From: Rhodococcus sp. 4CII
Lineage (GTDB): Bacteria; Actinomycetota; Actinomycetes; Mycobacteriales; Mycobacteriaceae
DNA length: 64,000 nucleotides
Assembly: GCF_014256275.1 (NCBI RefSeq)
Contig: NZ_JACCFE010000002.1
Coordinates: 2,976,001 to 3,040,000, forward strand
Reading direction: 5' to 3'
The notes under the pieces were generated by a model. That model made no database searches and was not told where the DNA came from. It worked only from the letters and a program-made list of their open reading frames with translations. The translations under genes were made by a program, and so were the position numbers. Each line of letters opens with the position of its first letter. The first letter of the stretch is position 1. Of this stretch, positions 54,745-63,420 are shown piece after piece.

Positions 54745-55236
54745 GTGGAGTTCGACGTCACCATCGAGATCCCCAAGGGTCAGCGAAACAAGTACGAGGT
54801 CGACCACGTGACCGGTCGCGTGAAGCTGGACCGCTACCTGTACACCGCGTTCGGCTACCCGGCCGACTACGGCTTCATCGACAACACCCTCGGCGAGGAC
54901 GGCGACCCGCTGGACGCGCTGGTCCTGCTCCCCGAGTCCGTGTTCCCCGGCGTCATCGTCGAGGCACGCCCGGTCGGCATGTTCAAGATGGTCGACGAGG
55001 CCGGCGGCGACGACAAGGTGCTGTGCGTTCCGGCGGGCGATCCGCGCTGGGATCACATCCAGGACATCGGCGACGTCCCGCAGTTCGAACTGGACGCCAT
55101 CAAGCACTTCTTCGTCCACTACAAGGATCTCGAGCCGGGCAAGCACGTCGAGGCCGCCGACTGGGTTGGGCTGGCCGAGGCGAAGGCCGAGGTCGAGGCG
55201 TCGCTGAAGCGTTTGAAGGACAACGGCGGGCACTGA
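54745..55236 (+). CDS. ppa: Inorganic pyrophosphatase
   Basis: A 163-residue soluble family I pyrophosphatase. EFDVTIEIPKGQRNKYEVDH opens the fold, and the magnesium-binding signature is YGFIDNTLGEDGDPLDALVL, with further Asp residues in DPRWDHIQDIGDVP. It hydrolyses pyrophosphate to drive biosynthesis. GTG at 54745 follows GAGGA at nine bases. The gene is monocistronic, divergent from dacB, and followed by a strong hairpin. Confidence 0.97.
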   Translation: MEFDVTIEIPKGQRNKYEVDHVTGRVKLDRYLYTAFGYPADYGFIDNTLGEDGDPLDALVLLPESVFPGVIVEARPVGMFKMVDEAGGDDKVLCVPAGDPRWDHIQDIGDVPQFELDAIKHFFVHYKDLEPGKHVEAADWVGLAEAKAEVEASLKRLKDNGGH

Positions 55237-55260
55237 GCTGTAGCAACTGAGCCATACCAG

Positions 55261-55294
55261 CGGCGCCCAACTTCGGTCTCGAAGTTGGGCGCCG
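55261..55294. terminator. Hairpin terminator after ppa
   Basis: A perfect 15-bp stem, CGGCGCCCAACTTCG and its complement around a GTCT loop, in the gap between the convergent ppa and efflux-pump genes. It probably serves both. Confidence 0.85.
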
Positions 55295-55302
55295 TTGGCG
55301 TC

Positions 55303-56961
55303 TCAGGCCTCCGCGTCCCCCCGCGCCGCTGCCTGGAGTCCGGACTCGCTGCGGAGGGGGACTTCCTTCCAGAGCACGGTGAGGACGAAGGCGACGACGG
55401 CGAGCATCGAGACGGTGAGGAAGACGGATCCGATGGCGTCGGCGAACCCTTGCTTGAACGGCAGGGCCAGCACGTCGTCGAGTCTGCCGATCACCGAGCT
55501 GTCCGTGAGGACACCGCTGACCCCGGCGTGATCGGGGCTGAGCATGCCCTGTCCCATGGCGGCCTCGGCGGGGTCGTTGCTCTGGGCGGCGGCCACCACG
55601 GCTCGGCGGAATTCGGGTGTTCCTGCCGCTGCCGTCACACGTTCGCCGATAGCAGGGGTGAGGCGCGAGAAGAGGATCGACAGGAAGATCGCGACGCCTG
55701 CGGTGCCGCCGATCTGGCGGAAGAACGTGGCGGCGCCGGTCGACACCCCCATGTCCTGCGGCGGCAGCGCGTTCTGAATGGCGAGGGTCAGTGGCTGCAT
55801 CAGATTTCCGAGGCCGAGCCCGAGGATCAGCATGAATGCCATGACGACGGGCATCGGGGTGCCGGCGGCCACGGTGTGCAGCAGGAAGGCGCCGATCACG
55901 ATCAGAGCGGTCCCGAGGATCGGGAAGTACCGGTAGTGCCCGGTGCGAGAGATCATCTGACCACTGACCACCGATCCGGCCATCAGTCCGAGAACCATGG
56001 GCAGGATCTGGAAGCCGGCGAGGGTGGGGCTCGAGCCCTTCACCACCTGCAGGTACTGGGGCAGGAGGGTGATGCCGCCGAACATGACGGCACCGACGAC
56101 CAGACTGATCACGACGCCGAGCGCGAACGTGCCGTTGCGGAAGAAGCGCATCGGAATGAGTGCGGCGTCCTTCATCGCCAATTCGACGAGGACGAAGGCG
56201 AGCACCCCGATCACTCCGATGACGTAGCACACCAACGACTTCGAGCTGTCCCATCCCCAGCTGTGCCCCTGTTCGGCCACCACCAGCAACGGCACCACGC
56301 CGATCGCGAGAGCGACGGCGCCCCACCAGTCGATCCGTTGATTTCCGGTCGGGCGCTTCGGGAGATGCAGTACCCGGGAGACGACCGTGAGCGCGACCAG
56401 CCCGACAGGCACGTTGACGAGGAAAACCCAACGCCAGCCGTCGATTCCGAGGATGACGTCCTGCCCCGCGAACACACCGCCGAGGACGGGACCGAGAACA
56501 CTGGACGTCCCGAACACCGCGAGGAAGTACCCCTGATACTTGGCTCGCTCACGGGGGGAGACGATGTCGCCGATGATGGTGAGCGCCAACGAGAACAGGC
56601 CGCCGGCACCGAGTCCCTGGATCGCACGGAACGCGGCGAGGACGTACATCGACGTCGAGAACGTGCACAGCACCGAACCGATCACGAAGACCGAGATCGC
56701 GAACATGAAGAACGGCTTGCGGCCGTAGATGTCGGACAGTTTGCCGTAGAGCGGCGTCGCCAGCGTCGCGGTGACGAGGTACGCGGTGGTGGCCCACGCC
56801 TGCAGCGAGTACCCGTCGAGGTCGTCGGCGATGGTGCGGATTGCCGTCGCCACGATCGTCTGGTCGAGTGCGGCGAGGAACATGCCGAGCATCAACCCGC
56901 TGAGTACAGCCAGGATTTGCCGGTGCGTGTATGCCACCGGCGTTTCGACCGAATTCGCCAC
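55303..56961 (-). CDS. DHA2-family (EmrB/QacA) MFS drug efflux transporter
   Basis: A 552-residue transporter with about 14 membrane helices. Motif D1 is in LGMFLAALDQTIVATAI. Motif A is in LYGKLSDIYGRKPFFM, and motif C is in the VLGPVLGGVFAG region. GSVLCTFSTSMYVLAAFRAIQGLGAGG is also typical. A large extracytoplasmic loop before the last helices (EFRRAVVAAAQSNDPAEAAMG) is common in the family. GTG 56961 is chosen because GAGGA precedes it at five bases. The substrate is unknown; it expels hydrophobic or cationic compounds by proton antiport. Confidence 0.92.
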   Translation of the reverse strand: MANSVETPVAYTHRQILAVLSGLMLGMFLAALDQTIVATAIRTIADDLDGYSLQAWATTAYLVTATLATPLYGKLSDIYGRKPFFMFAISVFVIGSVLCTFSTSMYVLAAFRAIQGLGAGGLFSLALTIIGDIVSPRERAKYQGYFLAVFGTSSVLGPVLGGVFAGQDVILGIDGWRWVFLVNVPVGLVALTVVSRVLHLPKRPTGNQRIDWWGAVALAIGVVPLLVVAEQGHSWGWDSSKSLVCYVIGVIGVLAFVLVELAMKDAALIPMRFFRNGTFALGVVISLVVGAVMFGGITLLPQYLQVVKGSSPTLAGFQILPMVLGLMAGSVVSGQMISRTGHYRYFPILGTALIVIGAFLLHTVAAGTPMPVVMAFMLILGLGLGNLMQPLTLAIQNALPPQDMGVSTGAATFFRQIGGTAGVAIFLSILFSRLTPAIGERVTAAAGTPEFRRAVVAAAQSNDPAEAAMGQGMLSPDHAGVSGVLTDSSVIGRLDDVLALPFKQGFADAIGSVFLTVSMLAVVAFVLTVLWKEVPLRSESGLQAAARGDAEA

Positions 56962-57086
56962 TGTGTCCTCGCTGCACTGTTCGTTTACTTGTAGTCGGCA
57001 AGTATGCGAGCGCGGCGAGGATTCGGGCAACTGTTGGACTGGGCTTTACCTGCGGATAAGTGTCCGATCCCGACAGTGCGGACGGA

Positions 57087-57917
57087 TCACTCCCCCTTGA
57101 AGTCGGGGGTGCGCTTCTCGAAGACGGCGGTGATCGCCTCGGTCAGGTCCTGCGACGGCAGGAACGCCGCATTCCACGCGGCGACGTAGCGCAGGCTGTC
57201 GTCGACGGCGGCGGCGCGCGAGTGGCCGAGGACGTCCTTGATGCCGTGCACGACGAGCGGCGGGTTCGCCGCGATCTCGGCGGCGGTCGCGTGTGCGGCG
57301 GCGAGGACCGCGTCGGCGTCCTCGAGGACGTCGTTGACGAGACCGATCTTCTCCGCGCGGGCGGCGTCGATATCTTTGCCGGTGAGCGCCAATTCGCGCA
57401 GGTGACCGTCACCGATGATGGCGGGCAGCCGCGCGAAGCTGCCCATGTCGGCCACGATGGCGACCTTGACTTCACGGATGCTGAACTTTGCGTCGATGCT
57501 CGCGTATCGGATGTCCGCGGCGGAGATCAGGTCGACGCCGCCGCCGATGCACCAACCCTGGACGGCCGCGATCACCGGCTTGCGGCAATCGGCCACCGCG
57601 TTGATGCCCGACTGCATCCGCTTGATCATGTCGTGGAACGTGGTGCGGGGACCGGCCTGCGCCTTGTCGGCAAGGACGGAGCCGAAGCTGCCGCTCATGG
57701 CGGGCAGGTCGAGACCGAAGGAGAAGTTCTTGCCCGAACCGGCGATCACGACGGCCCGCACGTCCGGATCGGCGTCGAGTTCACCGAAGATTTCGGGGAG
57801 CTCGCTCCAGAAATCCGGGCCCATCGCGTTGCCCTTTCCGGGCCCGATGAGCGTCACCTGCGCGACGTGATCCTTGCGCTCGACGGTGAACGCATTCCAG
57901 GTCTTCTGTTCGGTCAT
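57087..57917 (-). CDS. Enoyl-CoA hydratase/isomerase family protein (dienoyl-CoA isomerase-like)
   Basis: A 276-residue crotonase. The oxyanion segment is VQGWCIGGGVDLISAADIRYAS. The active-site region KFSIREVKVAIVADMGSFARLPAIIG aligns with the Glu and Asp of delta-3,5-delta-2,4-dienoyl-CoA isomerase (ECH1 'EVDVGLAADVG'), so isomerisation of dienoyl-CoA in unsaturated fatty-acid beta-oxidation is favoured over simple hydration. LALTGKDIDAARAEKIGLVNDV is the usual C-terminal landmark. ATG at 57917. It stands alone between the efflux pump and the divergent flavoprotein. Confidence 0.87.
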   Translation of the reverse strand: MTEQKTWNAFTVERKDHVAQVTLIGPGKGNAMGPDFWSELPEIFGELDADPDVRAVVIAGSGKNFSFGLDLPAMSGSFGSVLADKAQAGPRTTFHDMIKRMQSGINAVADCRKPVIAAVQGWCIGGGVDLISAADIRYASIDAKFSIREVKVAIVADMGSFARLPAIIGDGHLRELALTGKDIDAARAEKIGLVNDVLEDADAVLAAAHATAAEIAANPPLVVHGIKDVLGHSRAAAVDDSLRYVAAWNAAFLPSQDLTEAITAVFEKRTPDFKGE

Positions 57918-57999
57918 TACTCCAGAGTAACCACCGCCCGAGCAGGCCAGGCGAAATACCCTGGAGGTCTCTGCACCGTCGTGCGAACGGACCGCGTCG

Positions 58000-59316
58000 A
58001 TGACTCACCCGACGAGCCCCGACGGCGCCGTCGTCATCGGCGCCGGGATGGGCGGTCTGCTGGCCGCGGCCGCTCTCGCCGGCATCTACCGGACCGTCAC
58101 CGTCCTCGAACGCGACGTCCTACCCGAGACGGCGATCCCCCGCAGGTGCGTCCCGCAGGCCCGGCACGTGCACGCCCTTCTCGCCGGCGGGCAGGCCGCG
58201 ATGGAGGATCTCCTGCCGGGGTTCGTGGCCGAACTCCTCGCTCTCGGTGCCACCGGAGGCGACGCACTCGGCGACATCCGGTGGGTCGTCGACGGGCACC
58301 GGATGGCCCGCGAGACCAGCGGGGTTCCCGGCATTCTCGCGAGCCGGGCGCTCGTCGAGTGGCACGTGCGCCGACGGGTGCGGGCCCTGCCGAATGTCCG
58401 GATCCTCGACCGGTCGGACGTCGCGGCCCTCACCGTCGAAGACGGGAGGATGACCGGTGTGTCCGTGCAGCACCGGGGTGGCGCCCTTCCGGAGGTCGTC
58501 GCGGCCGATCTCGTCGTGGACTCGTCGGGCCGGAGTTCGCAGAGTGTCGCCCGGCTCGGCGCGCTGGGGTTCGCGCCCCCGTCCGAGTCGCGGGTGGCCG
58601 TCGACGTCACGTACGCGACGCGGCACTTCCGGCTCGAGCCACCGCACCTGGACGGGGATTCCGGCATCGGGATGGCGCCGGGACCGTCGCATCCGCGCAG
58701 TGGATTCATGGGTGTGCAGGAGGACGGCACCTGGATCGTCACCCTCGCCGGGTACGGCGACGACGTGCCGCCGCTGGACGCGGGCGGCTTCCTCGACTTC
58801 GTGAAGTCGTTTCCCGCCCCGGACATGTACGACGCGCTGCGCACCGCCGCGCCGGTGGACGACGGCGTGCGCTACCGGATCCCGACCACCATCCGCCGGC
58901 ACTTTTCAGCGGACGATCTGCCGTCGAACTATCTGCCGTTCGCGGACGCGATCTGCTCGTTCAATCCCATCTACGGCCAGGGGATGAGCGTCGCCGCGGT
59001 CGAGGCGACCGTCCTGCGGGACTGCCTGCGGTCGGGGCGTACACAGCTCGCCCGCCGGTTCCTGCGCGGAGCGAATCGGTGCATCGACGCGGCGTGGAAC
59101 CTCACCGTCGACAACGACCTCCGGATTCCGGCGGTGCCCGGACGGCGGTCGGCGCGGGTGCGGATGGCGAACGCGTACGCGTCCCGGATCGACCGGGCGG
59201 CGGCCGTCGACCCGGCGGTCGGGTCCGCGTTCCTGCGGGTGACGCATCTCCTCGACCGTCCCGGAACGTTACTGCGGCCGTCGACGGTGCTGCGGGTTCT
59301 GCTCGCGTCCCGCTGA
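58000..59316 (+). CDS. FAD-dependent oxidoreductase/monooxygenase-like flavoprotein
   Basis: A 438-residue protein with the FAD dinucleotide-binding fold: AVVIGAGMGGLLAAAALAG (GxGxxG) and VTVLERDVLPE. A central motif LVVDSSGRSS and a C-terminal FAD-ribityl motif YLPFADAICSFNPIYGQGMSVAAVEA follow. RRCVPQARHVHALLAGG resembles a group of actinobacterial geranylgeranyl-reductase or aromatic-hydroxylase-like flavoproteins. The substrate is unknown. The next gene starts 76 bases later on the same strand. Confidence 0.85.
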   Translation: MTHPTSPDGAVVIGAGMGGLLAAAALAGIYRTVTVLERDVLPETAIPRRCVPQARHVHALLAGGQAAMEDLLPGFVAELLALGATGGDALGDIRWVVDGHRMARETSGVPGILASRALVEWHVRRRVRALPNVRILDRSDVAALTVEDGRMTGVSVQHRGGALPEVVAADLVVDSSGRSSQSVARLGALGFAPPSESRVAVDVTYATRHFRLEPPHLDGDSGIGMAPGPSHPRSGFMGVQEDGTWIVTLAGYGDDVPPLDAGGFLDFVKSFPAPDMYDALRTAAPVDDGVRYRIPTTIRRHFSADDLPSNYLPFADAICSFNPIYGQGMSVAAVEATVLRDCLRSGRTQLARRFLRGANRCIDAAWNLTVDNDLRIPAVPGRRSARVRMANAYASRIDRAAAVDPAVGSAFLRVTHLLDRPGTLLRPSTVLRVLLASR

Positions 59317-59391
59317 CGAGCGACCACGGTATTACCTGTATGTTTTCGTAACAGATACATGCAGACTCTGCGCCGCCCCGAGAGGAAAACC

Positions 59392-60507
59392 GTGCTCGAC
59401 ATCGCCTGGAACCCCACGCTGAACACGCTGACCCGCAACGCCTGGCGACTGTCGTTCGGCGGCGGGATCGCGCCGGTCCAGCGGACCCCGTCGACACTCA
59501 TCCACGAGGCACCTCATCAGGACCTCTACCGGTTCGACGGCGAGGCCGACGGTGGCCGGCCCATCCTCCTCGTGCCCCCGCTCGCGGCGCCCGCGCAGTG
59601 CTTCGACCTGCGGCCGGGCCAGAGCCTGGCCGCGCATCTCGCCGGCACCGGCAAGGCGACGTATCTCGTCGACTACGGCACGATGGGCTACTCCGACCGC
59701 GGTCTCGGGTTCGAGGACTGGATCGACGACATCATCCCGGCGGCCGTCGACCGCGTGTCCCGCCTCCACGACGGGTCGGCCGTCGACCTGATCGGCTGGA
59801 GCCTCGGCGGAACGATGTCGCTGCTGACGGCCGCGGGCCGGACCGATCTGCCGATCGGTTCGGTGACAGCGATCGGCACGCCCATCGACTACGAGTCGGT
59901 GACCATGATCGCGCCGCTCCGCGTGGTCGGCCGGTTCACCGGCGATCGCCCCCTGACCACCGCCACCAGGGCTATGGGTGGCCTGCCCGCCCCGTTGGTC
60001 CAGGCCAGTTACCGATTCACCGCACTCCAGCGCGAACTCACCAAACCGTGGTTCATCGCGCGGAATCTGCACGACACCGAGACCCTCGCCCGGATGGAAT
60101 CCATCGACCGGTTCATGGCCGACATGCCCGGCTACCCCGCGCGCTTCTTCCGACAGGTCTGCACTCAGCTGATCCTCGGAAACGCACTCGCCACGGGGAG
60201 CTTCGAGACCCGGAACGGCGCGATCGCCCTGGCCGATCTCACGGTGCCGGTCCTCGCGATCGGCGGCACCGAGGACGTCATCGCCCCGATCGCCTCGGTG
60301 CGCGCGGCGACGGACGTGCTCACCGGTTCCCCGTCGGTGCGGTTCGAGTCCGCGCCGGGCAGCCACCTGGGTCTCGTCGCGGGCCCGAAGGCGAAAGACA
60401 CCACCTGGGCGCACATCGACGGTTTCCTGGGCGGTGATCAGATCAGCCCGGCCCGGGCGACGGCGCCCGCGAACAGTGCGGTGACCGCGGCGCCCATCGT
60501 GGGCTGA
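59392..60507 (+). CDS. PHA-synthase-like alpha/beta hydrolase with Ser nucleophile
   Basis: A 371-residue alpha/beta hydrolase resembling class III polyhydroxyalkanoate synthase (PhaC): ILLVPPLAAPAQCFDL, TYLVDYGTMGYSDRGLGFEDWIDDIIPAAVDRV and TAIGTPIDY. The lipase-box elbow is GWSLGGT, with Ser in place of the catalytic Cys of true PHA synthases, and the acid/base are in GGTEDVIAP and PGSHLGLVAG. It is therefore more likely an acyl-CoA or ester hydrolase or acyltransferase. GTG 59392 follows AGAGGAAAA. Its last 70 bases overlap the convergent TetR gene. Confidence 0.82.
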   Translation: MLDIAWNPTLNTLTRNAWRLSFGGGIAPVQRTPSTLIHEAPHQDLYRFDGEADGGRPILLVPPLAAPAQCFDLRPGQSLAAHLAGTGKATYLVDYGTMGYSDRGLGFEDWIDDIIPAAVDRVSRLHDGSAVDLIGWSLGGTMSLLTAAGRTDLPIGSVTAIGTPIDYESVTMIAPLRVVGRFTGDRPLTTATRAMGGLPAPLVQASYRFTALQRELTKPWFIARNLHDTETLARMESIDRFMADMPGYPARFFRQVCTQLILGNALATGSFETRNGAIALADLTVPVLAIGGTEDVIAPIASVRAATDVLTGSPSVRFESAPGSHLGLVAGPKAKDTTWAHIDGFLGGDQISPARATAPANSAVTAAPIVG

Positions 60508-61088
60508 TCCACCTCCTCGGGGTCGACCGAATGCTCCAGGACGAGTCCCGAGATGAGCGCCATCAGCGAGATCGCGGTGGTGCGGACGTCGAAGCCCTCA
60601 TTCACTCCCCACTCCCGCGCACGCTCGCCGATCAACTCGACGAGCCTGCCCCGCAACTGTCGCCTCTCGCGCAGATAGGCCTGCGCGATCTGCGGGTCGC
60701 GGGCGGCGAGCACTCCGAATTCGAGGACCAGCAGCGACCATCCCGGCTCGCGCACCATCCACGACGCGATGGCCTCGCCACCCTTGCCCGCGGCGTCCGA
60801 CGGGTTCATGCCGGAAATCTCGGCGAGCACGCGTCCCGCGAGTTCGAGTGAGCGCGCCGCGAACAGTTCCGCGAACAGGTCCTGCTTCGAGTCGAAGTTC
60901 GAGTAGACCGCGCCCTTCGTGAACCCGGCCCGGCGCGCGACCTCGGCGAGCCTGGCCGCGCTGAAGCCGCGTTCGGCGAATTCCTCCGCCGCGGCGTCGA
61001 GGAGGCGTTGACGCACGACGTCACGACCGGGACGCGTCGTGGGCGCCCATTCGGTGTGACGACGGTCCGGTTGACGATCTTCAGTCAC
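60438..61088 (-). CDS. TetR-family transcriptional regulator
   Basis: A 216-residue repressor. The N-terminal HTH is RQRLLDAAAEEFAERGFSAARLAEVARRAGFTKGAVYSNFDSKQDLFAELF, a standard TetR domain. The helical ligand domain ends with ALFAGAVARAGLI. GTG at 61088 begins VTEDRQPDRRHTEW and sits directly at the edge of a large palindrome in the divergent promoter region, pointing to control of the membrane protein at 61141 and of itself. Longer in-frame starts would enter the divergent gene. Confidence 0.9.
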   Translation of the reverse strand: MTEDRQPDRRHTEWAPTTRPGRDVVRQRLLDAAAEEFAERGFSAARLAEVARRAGFTKGAVYSNFDSKQDLFAELFAARSLELAGRVLAEISGMNPSDAAGKGGEAIASWMVREPGWSLLVLEFGVLAARDPQIAQAYLRERRQLRGRLVELIGERAREWGVNEGFDVRTTAISLMALISGLVLEHSVDPEEVDQPTMGAAVTALFAGAVARAGLI

Positions 61089-61120
61089 GATACCTAGGGT
61101 ATTCAATACCCACGGTATCG
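61088..61120. promoter_or_regulatory. Nested palindromic TetR operator
   Basis: The core GGGTATT-C-AATACCC (61097-61111) is a perfect 15-bp palindrome. It is flanked symmetrically by CGATACC and GGTATCG (61088-61094 and 61114-61120), giving a 33-bp site with two nested repeats of the same GATACC/GGTAT word. It lies between the divergent TetR and DUF3533-like genes. Confidence 0.75.
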
Positions 61121-61140
61121 ACAAGGATCGAGGACGTCCG

Positions 61141-62232
61141 ATGACCACCACCGCCAGCGAACCCACCACTTCGGCTCCCGTGCACCACGACAGTCCGGTG
61201 TCGAAACACGGCGCGCCCAAGGTGATGGCCGCGCTGGTCTTCGGCGTCCTCCTCCTCCAGCTCGGCTTCATCCTCAGCTACGTGGCCGCGTTCCATCAGC
61301 CCACGCCCCGCGACATCGAGATCGGGGTCGTCGCAGCGGCGGGACTGCCCGCCGGGATGGACCAGCAGGTCGCCGACCGGCTCGACGCGATCGAAGGCGG
61401 ACCGGTCCGCGCACGCGTCGTCTCGGACACCACGGAAGCCCGCCGCCTCCTCCACGACCGCGAGATCCAGGGCGCGTTCGTCGTGAATCCCGCCGGCCCC
61501 GACACTCTCATCACGGCGAGCGCGGGCGGCAGCTCCATCTCCAGCGCACTCGAGTCGGTGTTCGCCCAGGTGGAGGACAGTCATGGTCGCCAGTTCACGG
61601 TTCGCGACGAGATCCCCGTCGGCGCGCACGACAACCGCGGCCTGTCCGGTTTCTATCTGGCGGTCGGGTGGGTGGTCGGCGGCTACCTGCTCGCGGCGGC
61701 GATCGGCCTGTTCATCGGCGCCCCGCGGACCCTGCGCCAGGCCGCCGCGCACACTGCCGCGCTGTTCGGTTACGCCCTGGTCTCCGGCGCTCTCGGCGCC
61801 CTGATCACGACGCACGTGCTCGGCACGTTCGCGGGTCACTGGTTCCCGCTGTGGCTCCTCGGCACCGGGGTCGTCTTCGGCACGGCCGTGTTCACCCTCG
61901 GACTGCGCGCCTCGGTCGGCATCCTGGCGGTACCCCTCGCGATCGCCGTTTTCGTGATTCTGGGCAACCCCAGCGCCGGCGGGGCGTTCGGTTCCAACGT
62001 CATTCCCGCCTTCTATTCGGCCATCGGCCGCTGGATCACTCCCGGCGCGGGTACCGAGGGAATCCGGAGCATCGTGTACTTCGACGGCGTCGGGCTGGGG
62101 CAACCGGCGCTCGCGCTCTCGCTGTACTCCGCGATCGGTCTGGGACTGCTGTTCGGGTTCACCGCCAGACGTCTCCGGAAGGCGGAATCGACTACGCCCC
62201 GTTCCGATGTCGTGTCGGACGACGCTTGTTGA
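61141..62232 (+). CDS. ABC-2/DUF3533-like membrane protein
   Basis: A 363-residue protein of the YhgE/Pip-like or DUF3533 group. One N-terminal helix (MAALVFGVLLLQLGFILSYVAAF) is followed by an extracytoplasmic domain of about 120 residues (DIEIGVVAAAGLPAGMDQQV to EIPVGAHDNRG) and then about five helices, ending in a basic tail. The arrangement is that of ABC-2-type permease relatives lacking an encoded ATPase. Divergence from the TetR gene across the nested palindrome implies inducible expression, perhaps for export of a toxic compound. Confidence 0.82.
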   Translation: MTTTASEPTTSAPVHHDSPVSKHGAPKVMAALVFGVLLLQLGFILSYVAAFHQPTPRDIEIGVVAAAGLPAGMDQQVADRLDAIEGGPVRARVVSDTTEARRLLHDREIQGAFVVNPAGPDTLITASAGGSSISSALESVFAQVEDSHGRQFTVRDEIPVGAHDNRGLSGFYLAVGWVVGGYLLAAAIGLFIGAPRTLRQAAAHTAALFGYALVSGALGALITTHVLGTFAGHWFPLWLLGTGVVFGTAVFTLGLRASVGILAVPLAIAVFVILGNPSAGGAFGSNVIPAFYSAIGRWITPGAGTEGIRSIVYFDGVGLGQPALALSLYSAIGLGLLFGFTARRLRKAESTTPRSDVVSDDAC

Positions 62233-62266
62233 TGTCGTTCCGGGGGAATGGACCTACTCTTGGTTC

Positions 62267-62740
62267 ATGCCGACGCCCCTGCACCCCCACGCCGCGCATG
62301 TCGCCGAGACACTGATCGCGCGAGGACACCATGGGGTGATCGTGACCCAACCCGACTCCACCCACTCCGCGGCCGAGGCAGCGGAATCCCTGGGGGTGGA
62401 CATCGGGGCCATCACCAAGTCGCTGGTGTTTCTTCTCGACGACGATCCGATCCTCATTCTCGTGTCGGGGGCGCACGAGGTGGATCTGGCGAACACCGGC
62501 AAGCGACTGCAGGGAAATCTGACCCAGGCACCTCTCGACATGGTGCGGATGGCCACCGGCCAGCCGATCGGCGGTATCGCCCCGCTCGGCCATCCCACCA
62601 ATCTCCCCACCTACGTCGACAACGCCTTGTCGGAGCACGCGGAACTGTGGGCGGCCGCCGGGCACCCGGACACGGTCTTCCGCACGTCGTTCTCGGAGTT
62701 GGTGCGGATCACCGCCGGCCTCGCGATCGACGTCGACTGA
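62267..62740 (+). CDS. YbaK/EbsC-family aminoacyl-tRNA deacylase-like protein
   Basis: A 157-residue single-domain editing protein. DIGAITKSLVFLLDDDPILILVSGAHEVDL carries the catalytic Lys expected in YbaK/ProX enzymes. The region TGQPIGGIAPLGHPTNLPTYVDNAL holds the GxxxPxG-type loop. It probably hydrolyses mischarged tRNA such as Cys-tRNA-Pro. ATG 62267 gives the usual length. It is 34 bases after the membrane protein, perhaps in the same transcript. Confidence 0.9.
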   Translation: MPTPLHPHAAHVAETLIARGHHGVIVTQPDSTHSAAEAAESLGVDIGAITKSLVFLLDDDPILILVSGAHEVDLANTGKRLQGNLTQAPLDMVRMATGQPIGGIAPLGHPTNLPTYVDNALSEHAELWAAAGHPDTVFRTSFSELVRITAGLAIDVD

Positions 62741-62830
62741 ATCCCCTGCCTGCAGCGCCCCTATAGTTGACGGCACATCTCGTGACCGCGAGTGGCACAG
62801 TGACCCACACGGGCCGACCCGGAGAATGAT

Positions 62831-63415
62831 GTGTCCGACAGAGCCGAGAACGCCGATACCGTCGATGGTTCGCGTCTCCCCCGCGACCCCCGACCCGCGC
62901 CCGGAATCAGCGCGGACGACTACCGCGCAGCCCTGCGTCGTCACCCCGCGGGGGTCACCATCGTGACCCTCGACGCCGGATCCGGCCCCGTCGGCTTCAC
63001 CGCGTCGTCGTTTTCCTCGGTGTCCCTGGATCCGCCGCTGGTGTCGTTCAACATCGCGAACACGTCGTCGAGCATCGAGGCGCTGCATTCAGCGGAGTCG
63101 CTGGTGATCCACCTTCTCGGGGAGCACCAGCAGCACCTGGCTCAGCGGTTCTCGCGCAGCGCCGACCAGCGGTTCAGCGACGAGTCGCTGTGGGCGCGGC
63201 TCGGCACCGGCGAACCGGTCCTCCACGGGACTCCCAGCTGGTTGCGGGTCGTCGTGGACCAGTTGCTTCCCGTCGGCGACCACACGCTCGTGATCGGCCT
63301 CGTCACCCGGGTCCACGCCGAGGCCGACGACGATTCCGCGTCCGCTCCCCTGCTCTACCACGAGGGCCGGTACTACCGGCCCACGCCGTTGGGTTCGACG
63401 AACAACGGCAACTGA
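62831..63415 (+). CDS. Flavin reductase domain protein (FMN-binding split barrel)
   Basis: A 194-residue flavin reductase-like protein. YRAALRRHPAGVTIVTLDAGSGPVGFTASSFSSVSLDPPLVSFNIAN is the family signature, and a GDHTLVIGLVTRVHAE segment follows. It supplies reduced FMN or FAD to a two-component monooxygenase. The convergent neighbour is a luciferase-like monooxygenase, so the two may be partners although on opposite strands. GTG at 62831; a TATAGT hexamer about 65 bases upstream could be the -10 box. Confidence 0.91.
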   Translation: MSDRAENADTVDGSRLPRDPRPAPGISADDYRAALRRHPAGVTIVTLDAGSGPVGFTASSFSSVSLDPPLVSFNIANTSSSIEALHSAESLVIHLLGEHQQHLAQRFSRSADQRFSDESLWARLGTGEPVLHGTPSWLRVVVDQLLPVGDHTLVIGLVTRVHAEADDDSASAPLLYHEGRYYRPTPLGSTNNGN

Positions 63416-63420
63416 CCGGA

